DNA from: Photobacterium damselae
GTDB taxonomy: Bacteria; Pseudomonadota; Gammaproteobacteria; Enterobacterales; Vibrionaceae
Direction of reading: 5' to 3'
Assembly (NCBI RefSeq): GCF_003026815.1
Contig: NZ_PYOG01000030.1
Coordinates: 1 to 47,675, forward strand
DNA: 47,675 nt
Below, piece after piece: positions 36,989 through 46,611 of this stretch; position 1 is the stretch's first letter, and every line of letters starts with the position of its first letter. A program made the translations under genes and the position numbers. The notes under the pieces are model-generated. The model was not told where the DNA came from, did not search any database, and worked only from the letters and a program-made list of their open reading frames with translations.

Positions 36989-37299
36989 TCTTAAACCAGG
37001 ATGTTTAAATCGTTGATTCAATGACTCTCATTAAGAAGAAGATTGAAGAACAAATTTTTCGAGTTTAATCCACTAATTAAGCTTGAATTGCAAAAGGAGA
37101 GCATGAGGCTCTCCTTTTGCGCATCTATACCTAAGTATCCAATATATCTATGTATGTTAGGGTTACTTGGGTATAGCCTTTCTGTTTGCATTCCTTGCCT
37201 TTCCCTCGAACCTATCTCACCCCTTTGTTATACTGCTACCTGCTAAGCACCACTGAAATGCAAAAGCGAATAACAACGAAAAAGAGAGTAGTCAGCAAC
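36989..37299. other. 311-base intergenic region
   Basis: Contains the hairpin at 37091-37119 and the promoter region of tpm. A 67-codon open frame at 37043 crosses the hairpin, has no ribosome site and looks accidental. Confidence 0.4.
37091..37119 (+). terminator. Strong hairpin, probable terminator
   Basis: CAAAAGGAGAGC (37091-37102) pairs fully with GCTCTCCTTTTG (37108-37119) over a five-base loop. The T-run is part of the stem (CCTTTTG), which is less than ideal. Confidence 0.65.
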
Positions 37300-37938
37300 A
37301 TGAATCCTGAATTTTGGCATAGCCGTTGGGCTGAAAATCGTATTGGCTTTCATTTAACCGATATCAATCCTTTGCTGGTGGAGTACTGGCCAACACTTAA
37401 GCCTCAGCGAAATGAGCGAGTCTTAGTACCTATGTGTGGTAAGAGTAATGATCTCGTATGGCTGGCAGAACGCCATAATCAAGTCGTTGGTATCGAACTG
37501 AGTGATATTGCCGTTAAAGCTTTCTTTGCTGAGAACCTTTATACCCCGTTAGTGACTGGGGTGGGTCATCAACTCACTTATGAATTTGATGAAATTACTA
37601 TCCACTGCGGTGATTTTTTTGCTACTCAGATTGAGCCAGTTGAATTGGTCTACGATCGAGCGGCTTTGGTCGCAATGCCGCAAGAACTACGCCAAGCCTA
37701 TGTGAACCATCTTTTGAGCCTTACAGCTGAAAATGGTCGTATTCTTTTAGTTTCTCTTGATTATCCTCAAGCAGAAATGGCAGGGCCTCCATTTAGCGTT
37801 GATCAGCAAGAAATTGAACAATTATTCTCAGGTTGTAAAGTTTCTCGTCTAGCTCGTGACGAAGGCGATGAGAATCATCCTCGTATTAAGCAAGGGGTCT
37901 CTCGCTTTGCTGAAGAAGTGTGGTTAATTGAGCGATAG
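37300..37938 (+). CDS. tpm: Thiopurine S-methyltransferase
   Basis: 212 residues from the ATG at 37300; the open frame upstream is not conserved in character. The TPMT fold has NPEFWHSRWAENRIGFH at the start, the SAM loop VPMCGKSNDLVWLAERHNQVVGIELS (near 45-70) and DRAALVAMP. Bacterial TPMT methylates thiopurines and also tellurite or selenite species, giving volatile products. AAAGAGAG lies ten bases before the start. It is a single gene with a terminator. Confidence 0.92.
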   Translation: MNPEFWHSRWAENRIGFHLTDINPLLVEYWPTLKPQRNERVLVPMCGKSNDLVWLAERHNQVVGIELSDIAVKAFFAENLYTPLVTGVGHQLTYEFDEITIHCGDFFATQIEPVELVYDRAALVAMPQELRQAYVNHLLSLTAENGRILLVSLDYPQAEMAGPPFSVDQQEIEQLFSGCKVSRLARDEGDENHPRIKQGVSRFAEEVWLIER

Positions 37939-37973
37939 ACTAAGAGAAAAGAGAACAGAGAAAGATAAATGAG

Positions 37974-38019
37974 AAAAAGAGCTTCAACGGAGAATTGTCT
38001 CTCATTGAAGCTCTTTTTT
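37974..38019. terminator. tpm / purT convergent terminator
   Basis: AAAAAGAGCTTCAA and TTGAAGCTCTTTTTT around a 17-base loop, between convergent genes. Confidence 0.85.
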
Positions 38020-38044
38020 GTTATTTATCCGATCTTAGTTGTAA

Positions 38045-39220
38045 TCAGAAGTGCACTTTAATCTGTTTGCTTGCGGTAATTGCATCTGTGATGGCATCTT
38101 CCGTTGAGGTTCTTCTTGTTAGAACTACGCCTAAACGACGACGACCATGGATTTCTGGTTTACCAAATAAACGAACTTGAGTATTAGGTTCGATTAAGGC
38201 TTGGTCTAATCCACTAAATTGAATGGCATTTGAAGTACCTTCGGCAAGTACGACCGCAGACGCTGATGGCCCATATTGGCAGATATGACGAATAGGTAGG
38301 CCCAAGAAAGCGCGAACATGTAAGGCAAATTCGGATTGGTCTTGAGAAATCAGGGTCACCATTCCTGTATCGTGTGGGCGAGGGGAGACTTCACTAAACA
38401 GAACTTGATCGCCTTTAACAAATAACTCAACCCCAAAGAGTCCATAACCGCCAAGAGCATCAACCACTTTAGCGGCCACATCTTGTGCGGCAATAAGAGC
38501 TTGCTCGGTCATTGCTTGTGGCTGCCAAGATTCACGGTAATCACCATCTTCTTGACGATGTCCAATTGGAGCACAGAAATGAATCCCATCAACGGCTCTA
38601 ATAGTCAGTAAGGTGATTTCATAATCGAACTCAACAAAGCCTTCAACAATAACTCGACCTTGTCCCGCTCGACCACCTTCTTGAGCATATTGCCATGCCG
38701 TTGCGTAATCAGCTTCCGATTTTATGACACTTTGTCCTTTACCTGAAGAGCTCATAATTGGTTTTACCACACAAGGCGTACCAACAAATTCAATGGCATC
38801 GACAAAATCTTGATAAGTATCGGCAAAACGATAAGGTGAAGTGGGTATTGATAAGGTTTCAGCCGCTAAACGACGAATACCTTCACGATTCATTGTTAGT
38901 TTGGTCGCATTCGCCGTTGGTACTACATTTAGACCTTGTTTTTCTAATTCAACAAGCGTGTCTGTCGCAATCGCTTCAATTTCTGGAACAATATAGTGTG
39001 GCTTTTCCGTTGCAATAATTTGCTGCAACGCTTCGCCATCGAGCATATCAATAACATGAGAACGGTGAGCAACATGCATAGCTGGTGCATTGGGATAGCG
39101 ATCGACTGCAATAACTTCAACCCCAAGGCGCTGACACTCAATAGCCACTTCTTTTCCTAACTCACCAGAACCCAGTAAAAGTACACGGGTTGCACTATTT
39201 GTTAAGGCTGTTCCAAGCAT
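38045..39220 (-). CDS. purT: Formate-dependent GAR transformylase PurT
   Basis: 391 residues, the family length. It is an ATP-grasp enzyme that makes formyl-GAR from GAR, formate and ATP in purine synthesis, without folate. Marks are [15 protein letters not shown] (14-28), [34 protein letters not shown] (near 150-165) and [16 protein letters not shown] (near 280-300). A PurR operator lies 66 bases upstream. It is a single gene. Confidence 0.97.
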   Translation of the reverse strand: MLGTALTNSATRVLLLGSGELGKEVAIECQRLGVEVIAVDRYPNAPAMHVAHRSHVIDMLDGEALQQIIATEKPHYIVPEIEAIATDTLVELEKQGLNVVPTANATKLTMNREGIRRLAAETLSIPTSPYRFADTYQDFVDAIEFVGTPCVVKPIMSSSGKGQSVIKSEADYATAWQYAQEGGRAGQGRVIVEGFVEFDYEITLLTIRAVDGIHFCAPIGHRQEDGDYRESWQPQAMTEQALIAAQDVAAKVVDALGGYGLFGVELFVKGDQVLFSEVSPRPHDTGMVTLISQDQSEFALHVRAFLGLPIRHICQYGPSASAVVLAEGTSNAIQFSGLDQALIEPNTQVRLFGKPEIHGRRRLGVVLTRRTSTEDAITDAITASKQIKVHF

Positions 39221-39285
39221 GATGAATCCTTTTTTGAGCTAATCAATATGGTTGTTGGTTGGCATCATACCGAATTATTTACCTA

Positions 39286-39301
39286 GCGCAAACGTTTGCT
39301 T
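39286..39301. promoter_or_regulatory. PurR operator upstream of purT
   Basis: GCGCAAACGTTTGCTT against the consensus ACGCAAACGTTTGCGT. The central 12 bases form a perfect palindrome. Its position before purT fits purine repression. Confidence 0.88.
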
Positions 39302-39344
39302 TGGTGGTTTTGCTTGTTTCTATGGATTTATCCTGTTAATTGAA

Positions 39345-39375
39345 TAAAAAAAGAGCGACTGACTAAGCCGCTCTT
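39345..39375 (-). terminator. EamA transporter gene terminator
   Basis: AAGAGCG / CGCTCTT with an 11-base loop, followed on the minus strand by TTTTTTATT, 20 bases after the stop. Confidence 0.85.
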
Positions 39376-39393
39376 ATATAGGTCAGAAAGGGA

Positions 39394-40266
39394 TTATTTT
39401 CTTTTTTCCCATTGAGTAATAAACGCAACGGAAAAAATAATGATCGCAGCACCTAGCCATAAACGACCGGGTGGAACCCAACCAAAGACAAGCCAACCAG
39501 CTAACACATTAAGAGGCAATTTGGCATGGTCGAATGGTTGAACAAAAGAGGCATCAGCAACCGCATAGGCTTTGGCGATAGCCCATTGTGCAAGCCCGGT
39601 TAAAAGTCCTGCTGCCACTAATAAAGCCCATGTTAGACCTGAAGATGGCATAGTAAAATCAGGCGCAGCTAAGAAGATATTAAATGGGGTGATCAAAATT
39701 AGCAGATAAACCACAATGGTTGTTGGTGAGTCGTGTTTTGATTGCTTCTTAACCATGAGTGAATAACAGGCCCAGAAGAAAGCTGCACCAACAGGTAGTA
39801 GTGTTGCCCAGTTAAAGCTATCGCTCCACGGTTCTAAGATGATCATTGCACCAATAAAACCGGCAATAGTTGCAATCCATCGCGCGGCACCGACTTTTTC
39901 TTTTAAAAATAAGCCTGAGCCAATAGTGGCAAATAGCGGCGAAGTCATCAGAAGTGCAATACCTTGCCAAATCGGTACTGGGTAGGCTAGAGCCCACAAC
40001 CACAATTGAATGCCAATAACAGAGAGGAATACACGGAAACAGTGGGTTGCAAAATGTTGAGTGCGTAGAGCTTGTCGTAAACCTAAACTATGTAGCCAAG
40101 GGAGCATAGCAATCAGTGCAATAAAATACTGAATAAGTGCCACAGTCGTTGAAGGAAGACCAAGTTTGATACTGAGGTACTGAGCTAAACTGTTAACAAT
40201 CGCAAAAGCAAGTCCTGCGGTTAACATCCAACTTGCACCTTGAATTGGGTTGTGTGATTGAGGCAT
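39394..40266 (-). CDS. EamA-family DMT transporter
   Basis: 290 residues with ten membrane helices in two repeated EamA halves (about 10-135 and 150-285). Typical segments are LFATIGSGLFLKEKVGAARWIATIAGFIGAMI at the end of the first half and the PFDHAKLPLNVLAGWLVFG end of the second. Such proteins export amino acids or small metabolites or act as carriers in the inner membrane; the substrate is unknown. It is transcribed alone toward purT with a terminator between. Confidence 0.87.
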   Translation of the reverse strand: MPQSHNPIQGASWMLTAGLAFAIVNSLAQYLSIKLGLPSTTVALIQYFIALIAMLPWLHSLGLRQALRTQHFATHCFRVFLSVIGIQLWLWALAYPVPIWQGIALLMTSPLFATIGSGLFLKEKVGAARWIATIAGFIGAMIILEPWSDSFNWATLLPVGAAFFWACYSLMVKKQSKHDSPTTIVVYLLILITPFNIFLAAPDFTMPSSGLTWALLVAAGLLTGLAQWAIAKAYAVADASFVQPFDHAKLPLNVLAGWLVFGWVPPGRLWLGAAIIIFSVAFITQWEKRK

Positions 40267-40394
40267 GAAGACTAAGCCATTATCAAGTTCATTAGGAAAT
40301 GTGCTAGATAATACGCTGAGATGTCAGAGATTAATATATTAAGTGTGAGAAATCAGGCTAACGGCATTAAAAGTAGCCAAGAGTTGAATTTTAA

Positions 40395-40430
40395 AAACAA
40401 AAAGGCCGCTGAAAAATAGATCTGCGGCCT
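40395..40430 (-). terminator. cdd terminator
   Basis: AGGCCGC (40403-40409) and GCGGCCT (40424-40430), followed on the minus strand by TTTTTGTTTTT. Confidence 0.88.
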
Positions 40431-40454
40431 AGAATTGATCATCAACGTTGGCGA

Positions 40455-41342
40455 TTAAGCGGCAACGTAAAGTAGAGGAATGTCTGGGTTAATAGCTTCT
40501 AGTAGAGCTTGAGTATCATTAACGTGGGTAATGGTACTGTCTTGCTTTTCAACCAGAGCAGCCTCAACAATCTTATCAAATGTGTAGCCAGCCATGTTCA
40601 TGCCAATCAATGCTACTTGAAGTGGTGGTAGGCTAGGGTTGAATGCAGCATTTTCAGCATACATACCCGTAAAAATACGACCATCATCGGCTTTAAGTGC
40701 TACACCACTGAAGTTTTTGGTGTAAGGCGCATGCGCTCGGTTAGCGGCTTTACACGCTTGCTGTGCCAGTTCTGCCGACTCTTCAATAACCAAACCGTTA
40801 TTAACTTCAGCCAATAGAGCATCAGTAATTTGTAGATCGGCAGGACCAAATGATTCAGGAAGATATTCTTGCAGTGTTTTAGCGGCACGTTGCGGCAGTT
40901 GCACTTCAAGTTCTTTAGCCGTTGTTAGTTCATTCATAAACTGGCGGCAGTGACCACAAGGGCTGTAGTTGATGGTGATATCAGAAATACCTGTTTCACC
41001 TTTTACCCATGCATGGCTAATTGCTGATTGCTCTGCATGAACAGTTTGAGAAAGAGATGCGCCAGTAATTTCCATATTTGCCCCAAAGTATAGGCGGCCA
41101 GAAAGACCACGAACAATGGCACCAACATAGAAATTAGAAATAGGAGCAACAGAATAAGCAGCAGCAATAGGAAGGAGGGCAACGCGAAGATCGGAATCGG
41201 ACATTTGAGTTTGAGATAACAAATAGTCAAACTGATCAGGACTGATGGTTGCGTCAAATTGAGGATCTTCAATAATAGGCAGTAAAACCGTTTTTAACTC
41301 GGTCGGAAGATTACCTAAAGCATCCATTACTTTAGCGTGCAT
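40455..41342 (-). CDS. cdd: Cytidine deaminase
   Basis: 295 residues, the long two-domain form of E. coli (294). The catalytic half has TVHAEQSA (zinc His and Glu, near 101-108) and [13 protein letters not shown] (zinc cysteines, near 129-141). The second half is the non-catalytic repeat of this form. It deaminates cytidine and deoxycytidine for pyrimidine salvage. GGAGTG lies seven bases before the ATG, and a CRP site about 60 bases upstream. It follows the LrgA/LrgB pair, as cdd follows yohJK in E. coli. Confidence 0.96.
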   Translation of the reverse strand: MHAKVMDALGNLPTELKTVLLPIIEDPQFDATISPDQFDYLLSQTQMSDSDLRVALLPIAAAYSVAPISNFYVGAIVRGLSGRLYFGANMEITGASLSQTVHAEQSAISHAWVKGETGISDITINYSPCGHCRQFMNELTTAKELEVQLPQRAAKTLQEYLPESFGPADLQITDALLAEVNNGLVIEESAELAQQACKAANRAHAPYTKNFSGVALKADDGRIFTGMYAENAAFNPSLPPLQVALIGMNMAGYTFDKIVEAALVEKQDSTITHVNDTQALLEAINPDIPLLYVAA

Positions 41343-41401
41343 GAGTTGTCACTCCGTATAGTTGATGGAGAAACATTGTAGACAAGCTTGCTAAATCGAT
41401 T

Positions 41402-41417
41402 TGTGATCTAGATCACG
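41402..41417. promoter_or_regulatory. CRP site upstream of cdd
   Basis: TGTGATCTAGATCACG fits TGTGA-N6-TCACA with one mismatch. E. coli cdd is activated by CRP and repressed by CytR, so the placement before cdd is as expected. Confidence 0.8.
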
Positions 41418-41536
41418 TATGTATTTAGAGTGTTTCATGATTTGCATTTCTGAGAGAGGCGTCACACAGGTTTTTTGACTTCTCTCCCAAAAATGCAGAG
41501 AAATAACTTATGAATTCGATTTCATTCACAAGTTTA

Positions 41537-42217
41537 TTAGCTAAATAAATGAACCAGTATAGGGAACAATATAGGCGCTAAAATTGTTGTCATAATGCCG
41601 CAGATAACCAATGCCAATGAGCTAAATGCCCCTTCTTGGTAATCTTCTTCAGCCGCTTTTGCAGTCCCTAATGCGTGCGATACGGTACCCATTGATAATC
41701 CTTTTGCGAGAGGATGTTCAATTTTAAGCAGCTTCATAATCGGATAACCCAACACAGCGCCAAAGATACCAACCAAAATAACCATTGCGGCAGTGATCGA
41801 AGGAATACCACCGATCTGTTGAGATGCAGCCATAGCTAATGGGGTCGTAATGGATTTTGGCAAAATACTGGCGGCGAGTTGGGCATCTGCTCCCATCCAA
41901 AACGCAATAGCCGTACCAAATGTCATGGATAACACACTACCGACAAAACATGCGGTCATAATGGTTTTCCATTTACTACGAATATGTGCCAATTGCTGGT
42001 ACAGCGGTAAGGCAAGAGCAACAACAGCAGGACCCAACAAGAAGTTGATGATTTTGTTATCGGCAAAATAAACCTCGTAAGGTACCTGTAACCATTTAAG
42101 CAGCACGATAAGAACAATTAACGTGATCAATAAAGGGTTTAACAGCGGGTTTTTAATTTTGCCTGAAATGTATCGTGCTACATAGAAGCAGACCAAAGTT
42201 GCAACTAACCAGATCAT
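41537..42217 (-). CDS. yohK: LrgB/YohK-type membrane protein
   Basis: 226 residues with about seven membrane helices; LrgB family segments are FLLGPAVVALALPLYQQ, SILPKSITTPLAMAASQQIGGIPSITAAMVI and GTVSHALGTAKA. In other bacteria the pair LrgA/LrgB affects murein hydrolase activity and pyruvate or glycolate transport. The ATG overlaps the stop of the LrgA gene by four bases (ATGA). It lies upstream of cdd, the order found in E. coli. Confidence 0.9.
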   Translation of the reverse strand: MIWLVATLVCFYVARYISGKIKNPLLNPLLITLIVLIVLLKWLQVPYEVYFADNKIINFLLGPAVVALALPLYQQLAHIRSKWKTIMTACFVGSVLSMTFGTAIAFWMGADAQLAASILPKSITTPLAMAASQQIGGIPSITAAMVILVGIFGAVLGYPIMKLLKIEHPLAKGLSMGTVSHALGTAKAAEEDYQEGAFSSLALVICGIMTTILAPILFPILVHLFS

Positions 42218-42558
42218 TTGTCTTTCTCCTTATGGTGCACGGCAAGACCTAAAACAACGAGAACAATGAATGTGCTACCGAAAGTACTTGCTGCAATAAC
42301 CGCAACGTTGTTGGAAATCAGATCCAGATAATTCATTAAGCCAACACCAACTGGAACAAACAGTAGTGCCATGTGTTTGATTAATAAATTACACGTGCTT
42401 TCTACCCAAGAAGTCGGACACACGCCTAAACATAAAGCGGTAAAGAGAATAAATAGACCAATAATGCTACCTGGTATTGGTAGATGGGTTAGATACTGTA
42501 TTCCTTGTCCTAAGAAATAGCAGATCATCACAATAGCGAAAGATCGTAAGTAGTTCAT
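42214..42558 (-). CDS. yohJ: LrgA/YohJ-type holin-like protein
   Basis: 114 residues with four membrane helices. LrgA family marks are LGQGIQYLTHLPIPGSIIGLFILF (17-40) and the segment LFVPVGVGLMNYLDLI. It is the small holin-like partner of LrgB and is encoded first, with four-base overlap. The basic tail VHHKEKDK is cytoplasmic. Confidence 0.9.
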   Translation of the reverse strand: MNYLRSFAIVMICYFLGQGIQYLTHLPIPGSIIGLFILFTALCLGVCPTSWVESTCNLLIKHMALLFVPVGVGLMNYLDLISNNVAVIAASTFGSTFIVLVVLGLAVHHKEKDK

Positions 42559-42731
42559 TTAAGTTCAAATTGGGAATCAACAAAATTTTAATTCATCATA
42601 CAAATAAAATGTGAGCTTTGCCACACTTTTTGCGTTGTTTACTGATAAAAAGATCAAAACTATTACCGTATAAGAAACGATAGCAGAAAATTTATATTTT
42701 TTGTTAATTGACTGAAATATTTGAAACTCTT

Positions 42732-43247
42732 CTAAATTATCTTCGTAAATAGTACAAAAAGTATTAGTAAAAATACCGAAATTAGAACTGGTTTTTTATG
42801 CTGCTGACAAAATTTAACCAAATTGATACAACTTACTGTATCTGATTCATTTTGAGTTAATGGAAATGCTTTTTGTAATATGGGGTTATGTGTGGATTGT
42901 GGTTTTCTATGCGGTAGCGGGACGCGATAACCAAAGCTGGGTATCACATGGATTGGGATGAGCATTTGCCCACGATAATTGAGCTTTTTAGATAACGCCA
43001 TCAATAAAAGATTCAGATCATACTGTTGATCACAATCTTCAAATGGGTCTATTTCGATAAATGTTTTTTGATATAACGTTTGAATGCTGACGACTTCTCC
43101 TGCACAGGAACAGAGAGTGCAGAGTAGGCGGTTTTCATGTTCAGATAAAAAGCAACTTTTGTCTTTGTCCCAAGTGATTTGTCGGTTTTCTGGTATAAAC
43201 CTAACGCCACCAAAGCAGAATGACTTTGTTTTAATTTTCGCAACCAT
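42732..43247 (-). CDS. Tail-anchored ToxR-like winged-helix regulator
   Basis: 171 residues from the ATG at 43247. The N-terminal 105 or so residues are an OmpR/ToxR-type winged helix: FCFGGVRFIPENRQITW strands, LSEHENRLLCTLCS, then recognition helix area DLNLLLMALSKKLNY and the wing IHVIPSFGYRVPLP. A loose linker (110-147) leads to one membrane helix, PVLISVFLLILFVLFTKII, that runs to the very C-terminus. ToxR, CadC and TcpP instead carry a periplasmic domain, which is missing here. It should bind DNA at the membrane. It lies downstream of sbcB with a terminator between, and its target is unknown. Confidence 0.75.
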   Translation of the reverse strand: MVAKIKTKSFCFGGVRFIPENRQITWDKDKSCFLSEHENRLLCTLCSCAGEVVSIQTLYQKTFIEIDPFEDCDQQYDLNLLLMALSKKLNYRGQMLIPIHVIPSFGYRVPLPHRKPQSTHNPILQKAFPLTQNESDTVSCINLVKFCQQHKKPVLISVFLLILFVLFTKII

Positions 43248-43322
43248 GAACACCTCAGTAAAATTTGAGAACTGACCATGTTTTTGTATGCAAAATAAAT
43301 GACATATCTTGTTTAATATTAA

Positions 43323-43359
43323 TAAAAAAACAGATCTGCATTAGAGAATACAGATCTGT
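43323..43359 (-). terminator. sbcB terminator
   Basis: ACAGATCTG (43330-43338) and CAGATCTGT (43351-43359), then TTTTTTATT on the minus strand. Confidence 0.92.
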
Positions 43360-43388
43360 CTTAGAATCAAGATAATAGACTACTGATA

Positions 43389-44810
43389 TCAGCAGAGAGT
43401 AGAAATATACTGGCCAAGTTTGTGCAGTATTGCCATTTTGTTCTCATCACTTTGATTATCTAATGCAACCTGTTCAAAGTTTTCCATATAACGTGGAATA
43501 TTCGCTTCAAAATAATCTTGGCAGTGGTGCTTCCAGCGTGTTTGTTCTTCGTAACTTAAGGTCATTGGGAAGTTACGAGCGCGATAGCGGAAAAGCAGTG
43601 GTTTAATACGTTTATCGGCCACTTCTAACTGTAAGTTTGCTAACTCTTCCGGTGCCGTTTCCCGAATGATATCCATCGCTACACGATCGGCATGAGAGAA
43701 GAAACCATCATATAACATGGCATCTACGTTATCGTGATTATCAAACTCACGTTTAACGCTAAATACCTCTAAAACTTTTTCGCGAATTTCTGGGTGTTGC
43801 TTAATAAGAGCCAGATTTTTTAAGCACTGCTCACGATCAATATCTAAACGGTCTGCATCATTTGCTGTTAGCGTTTTTGCTGGAGCTAAAATAGGGCATT
43901 TATTGAGATGAACTTCTTTTAGCGGGATCGGCAATTCATCGGCTGCTAGATCGGCACGTTTTGTATATAGACGAGTTCGAATAGTTTCGCTATCTAATTC
44001 AATTAGTGGTGTTGGGTCTTGCGCTAGATTAATGGTAATCACGGCATTTTTATTATCTGGATGCCATGCAATCGGCACAATCCAGCTAGTATTGCCACAT
44101 ACGGTACCAAACATACCTGTAACGTGGACTAGCGGGGTAAGATTAACCACATCAATAAGTTGCTGCAGTTTGTTTTTATGGCGATTATTGAATAGGTAAT
44201 CAAACAGCTTAGGTTGATTTTGTTTAACTAACTTTGCCATTTCAATGGTTGCATACACATCAGCCATCGCATCGTGGGCATTACTGTGTTCAATGCCATT
44301 TGCTACGGAGAGTTTTTCTAGCTTGAAGCTTGGTAGGCCTTCATCATCGGTTGGCCAGTTGATACCGTCAGGGCGCAGCGCGTAACAAGTACGCATAATA
44401 TCCAGTAAGTCCCAACGCGAATTACCTTGCTGCCAACTCCAACCGTATGGGTCATAAAAGTTACGGTATAAAGTATAACGAGTGACTTCGTCATCAAAAC
44501 GGACGTTATTGTATCCTACTACACAAGTATTAGGTTTTGAGAGTTCTTCGTGAATACGAGCAATAAATTCAGGCTCTGAGAGACCTTTTTCATTGGCTTC
44601 TTGTGGAGTGATCCCTGTGATTAAACAAGCCTCTGGAGATGGCAGGTAATCGTGAGGCGGTTTGCAGTAGATAACGAGAGGTTCACCGATGATATTGAGA
44701 TCCATATCTGTACGAATACCGGCAAACTGACATGGACGATCGGTCGCAGGGCTTGCGCCGAAAGTTTCGTAATCAATCCAGTATAAGCTTGGTTCGTTTT
44801 TCTTGATCAT
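43389..44810 (-). CDS. sbcB: Exodeoxyribonuclease I
   Basis: 473 residues, close to the 475 of E. coli. A DnaQ-like 3'-5' exonuclease acting on single-stranded DNA. Marks are the first acid pair IDYETFG (residues 13-19), GYNNVRFDDEVTRY (near 106-119), and HDAMADVYATIEMAKL (near 178-193), followed by the SH3-like and C-terminal helical domains that complete ExoI. It works in mismatch repair and recombination. The last core gene before the integrase; a perfect LexA box lies 65 bases before its start. Confidence 0.96.
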   Translation of the reverse strand: MIKKNEPSLYWIDYETFGASPATDRPCQFAGIRTDMDLNIIGEPLVIYCKPPHDYLPSPEACLITGITPQEANEKGLSEPEFIARIHEELSKPNTCVVGYNNVRFDDEVTRYTLYRNFYDPYGWSWQQGNSRWDLLDIMRTCYALRPDGINWPTDDEGLPSFKLEKLSVANGIEHSNAHDAMADVYATIEMAKLVKQNQPKLFDYLFNNRHKNKLQQLIDVVNLTPLVHVTGMFGTVCGNTSWIVPIAWHPDNKNAVITINLAQDPTPLIELDSETIRTRLYTKRADLAADELPIPLKEVHLNKCPILAPAKTLTANDADRLDIDREQCLKNLALIKQHPEIREKVLEVFSVKREFDNHDNVDAMLYDGFFSHADRVAMDIIRETAPEELANLQLEVADKRIKPLLFRYRARNFPMTLSYEEQTRWKHHCQDYFEANIPRYMENFEQVALDNQSDENKMAILHKLGQYISTLC

Positions 44811-44874
44811 AGTATTTTCCGGAAGCCATGTGTCTTGTATTAAGTGATTGTTATAAATATGGCTTTTTGTGATA

Positions 44875-44894
44875 TACTGTTTTTATATACAGTA
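44875..44894. promoter_or_regulatory. LexA (SOS) box
   Basis: TACTGTTTTTATATACAGTA holds the gammaproteobacterial LexA core CTGT-N8-ACAG with both flanking TA and AT-rich spacer. It lies between the divergent sbcB (65 bases) and integrase (96 bases) genes, so it could control either or both. Confidence 0.82.
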
Positions 44895-44989
44895 GTTAAT
44901 TCCACTTGAATTCAGCGTGGGATTCGCATTAATGTCCGAATGTGCGTCCTAAAATCCAAGCCTGTGTCCTAATTTAAAGGAATAGCATA

Positions 44990-46153
44990 ATGAGCCTAAC
45001 AGACCGACAACTTAATCTTATCTCAAAGCAAGACACTTATGATGGTAAAGCTGAAATTAGTGATGGTGAAGGACTCGTTGTCCGTATAACACCTCAAGCT
45101 AAAATCTACTTTCACTACCGTTGTCGCTTTAATAAAAAAAGCTTAAGAATCCGTATAGGTAAGTATCCCGTAACTAGCCTCAAAGAGGCAAGACGAATGC
45201 ATAAATTAATGATGGAATTGAGAGAGTCCGGTCGAAATCCCAACATTGCTATAACAGGTGAGCTTGAATTTATCACTTTGGATGATTGTGTGGCGTACTG
45301 GTTGAAACATTATGTTCCTCAATTAAAAGAGGGTACTCAGGCGCTTTATCGCTCATTTGCTAATAATTACCTTATTGGCGCTTTCCCAGAACGTAATGTC
45401 GAAACTATTCCTGCTAGAGAATGGATGCAGTGGTTAGATACCATTAGTCTTGATAAGCCCAAAACCGCTAATTCATTATTTACTAAGTTAAGATCCTGCT
45501 TAAACTTTTGTAAGAGTAAGTTCATCATAGAAAAAACAGACTTAGATCGTATTAAAAGGCAGCATGTGGGTAAAGCTCCTGAGGTTGGTACCCGTGTTCC
45601 AACGTTTTCAGAACTTAGCATGATTTGGTTGGCCATCGAGCGTAGTCGGGCCAGCTCATCCAATAAAGCATTGCATCAGCTGACTATGTTGTGGGGCAAT
45701 CGTTTATCAGAATTACGCCTTGCGCGTCGTAGTCACTTTGATATGGAAGCAGGTATATGGACGGTACCAAAAGAGCTTAGTAAAACAAATACGCCAATAA
45801 GACGGCCAATCCCAACTAAAGCAAGGGCAATATTAGAACGGGTAATGGCTACTTATGATGATGTACTTTTTCCCGGTGGCGATCTGGATAAGCCGATAAC
45901 TATCTCAGCAGCTAACCGTTATATCCGCCGTATTAGAGATGGTTTACCTATTGAAGATTGGCGTACCCATGATTTTAGACGTTCGCTATCCACCGGAGCA
46001 TCAGAATTGGGAGTCATGCCGCATGTAGTTGAAAAGATGCTTGGCCATGAACTTGGTGGGGTATTATCTGTTTATAACAAGCATGATTGGTTGAAAGAGC
46101 AGTTAGAAGGGTATGAGCTATATGCTGAGAAGCTGGATAGTTATTTGAAGTGA
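44990..46153 (+). CDS. P4-type tyrosine integrase
   Basis: 387 residues. The N-terminal DUF4102 arm-binding domain (2-85) has DGEGLVVRITP and RIRIGKYPVTSLKEAR; a core-binding domain follows (about 95-190), then the catalytic domain. Catalytic residues are all present: R238 in WGNRLSEL, H327 and R330 in HDFR, H353 in GHE and nucleophile Y362 in VYNK. It should integrate and excise a genomic island whose cargo lies to the right. AAAGGA is nine bases before the ATG. No tRNA or tmRNA target is seen next to it; the att site is probably in the gap after sbcB. Confidence 0.92.
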   Translation: MSLTDRQLNLISKQDTYDGKAEISDGEGLVVRITPQAKIYFHYRCRFNKKSLRIRIGKYPVTSLKEARRMHKLMMELRESGRNPNIAITGELEFITLDDCVAYWLKHYVPQLKEGTQALYRSFANNYLIGAFPERNVETIPAREWMQWLDTISLDKPKTANSLFTKLRSCLNFCKSKFIIEKTDLDRIKRQHVGKAPEVGTRVPTFSELSMIWLAIERSRASSSNKALHQLTMLWGNRLSELRLARRSHFDMEAGIWTVPKELSKTNTPIRRPIPTKARAILERVMATYDDVLFPGGDLDKPITISAANRYIRRIRDGLPIEDWRTHDFRRSLSTGASELGVMPHVVEKMLGHELGGVLSVYNKHDWLKEQLEGYELYAEKLDSYLK

Positions 46154-46276
46154 TTTTTTTGGCTTAACTAGTGTTGGATATAGTATTTCTAATACTGAAA
46201 TACCCAGTTTCTTGTTAGTGTAAAGGCTCATTCAGAGTCTACTAATGCTAATTTCTGGTCTTTCGCAAGATACAAT

Positions 46277-46302
46277 AAAAGGCCTGCTAATGTAGACCTT
46301 TT
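46277..46302. terminator. Possible bidirectional terminator
   Basis: AAAAGGCC and GACCTTTT (one mismatch) around a ten-base loop, between the integrase gene and the convergent hypothetical gene. Confidence 0.6.
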
Positions 46303-46344
46303 GTCACGGTGAATAGAATAGGTATTACGTTAAATCTAGTTAAA

Positions 46345-46611
46345 TCATTTGATTGGGATGTCTTTTTCAACGCCACCTGATTCAAACTTAATCTCTGATA
46401 CACCGAGTTTTTTTGCCTCTTGGATAAATAAATCTAGATCTGCCGAATCAAACTCCCTTTGGTACCCATTATCTTTGATAACTTCGTAAACAACCAAAGG
46501 GGTCATATGCTTAAAGCTTGAATCATCAACATTAAGATTAAAGAAAAATGGTTCTTCATCATTTCCTTTTTTATAGTTAACCTCGATACAAAAGTGGGCT
46601 TGATGTTCCAT
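46345..46611 (-). CDS. Hypothetical island protein, 88 residues
   Basis: Starts at the ATG at 46611, which has AGGAG eight bases before it; the frame upstream to 46644 is not supported. The product is acidic and beta/alpha mixed, with no signal or membrane segment: MEHQAHFCIEVNYKKG at the start and KKLGVSEIKFESGGVEKD near the end. I know no family. It lies between the integrase and an exported protein in the island. Confidence 0.65.
   Translation of the reverse strand: MEHQAHFCIEVNYKKGNDEEPFFFNLNVDDSSFKHMTPLVVYEVIKDNGYQREFDSADLDLFIQEAKKLGVSEIKFESGGVEKDIPIK

Noticed and set aside
37043..37246. 67-codon open frame upstream of tpm
   Set aside because: It crosses a strong hairpin, has no ribosome site and reads like chance coding in an intergenic region.
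44811..44989. tRNA or tmRNA attachment site for the integrase
   Set aside because: No tRNA-like cloverleaf or CCA end could be seen in the gap.
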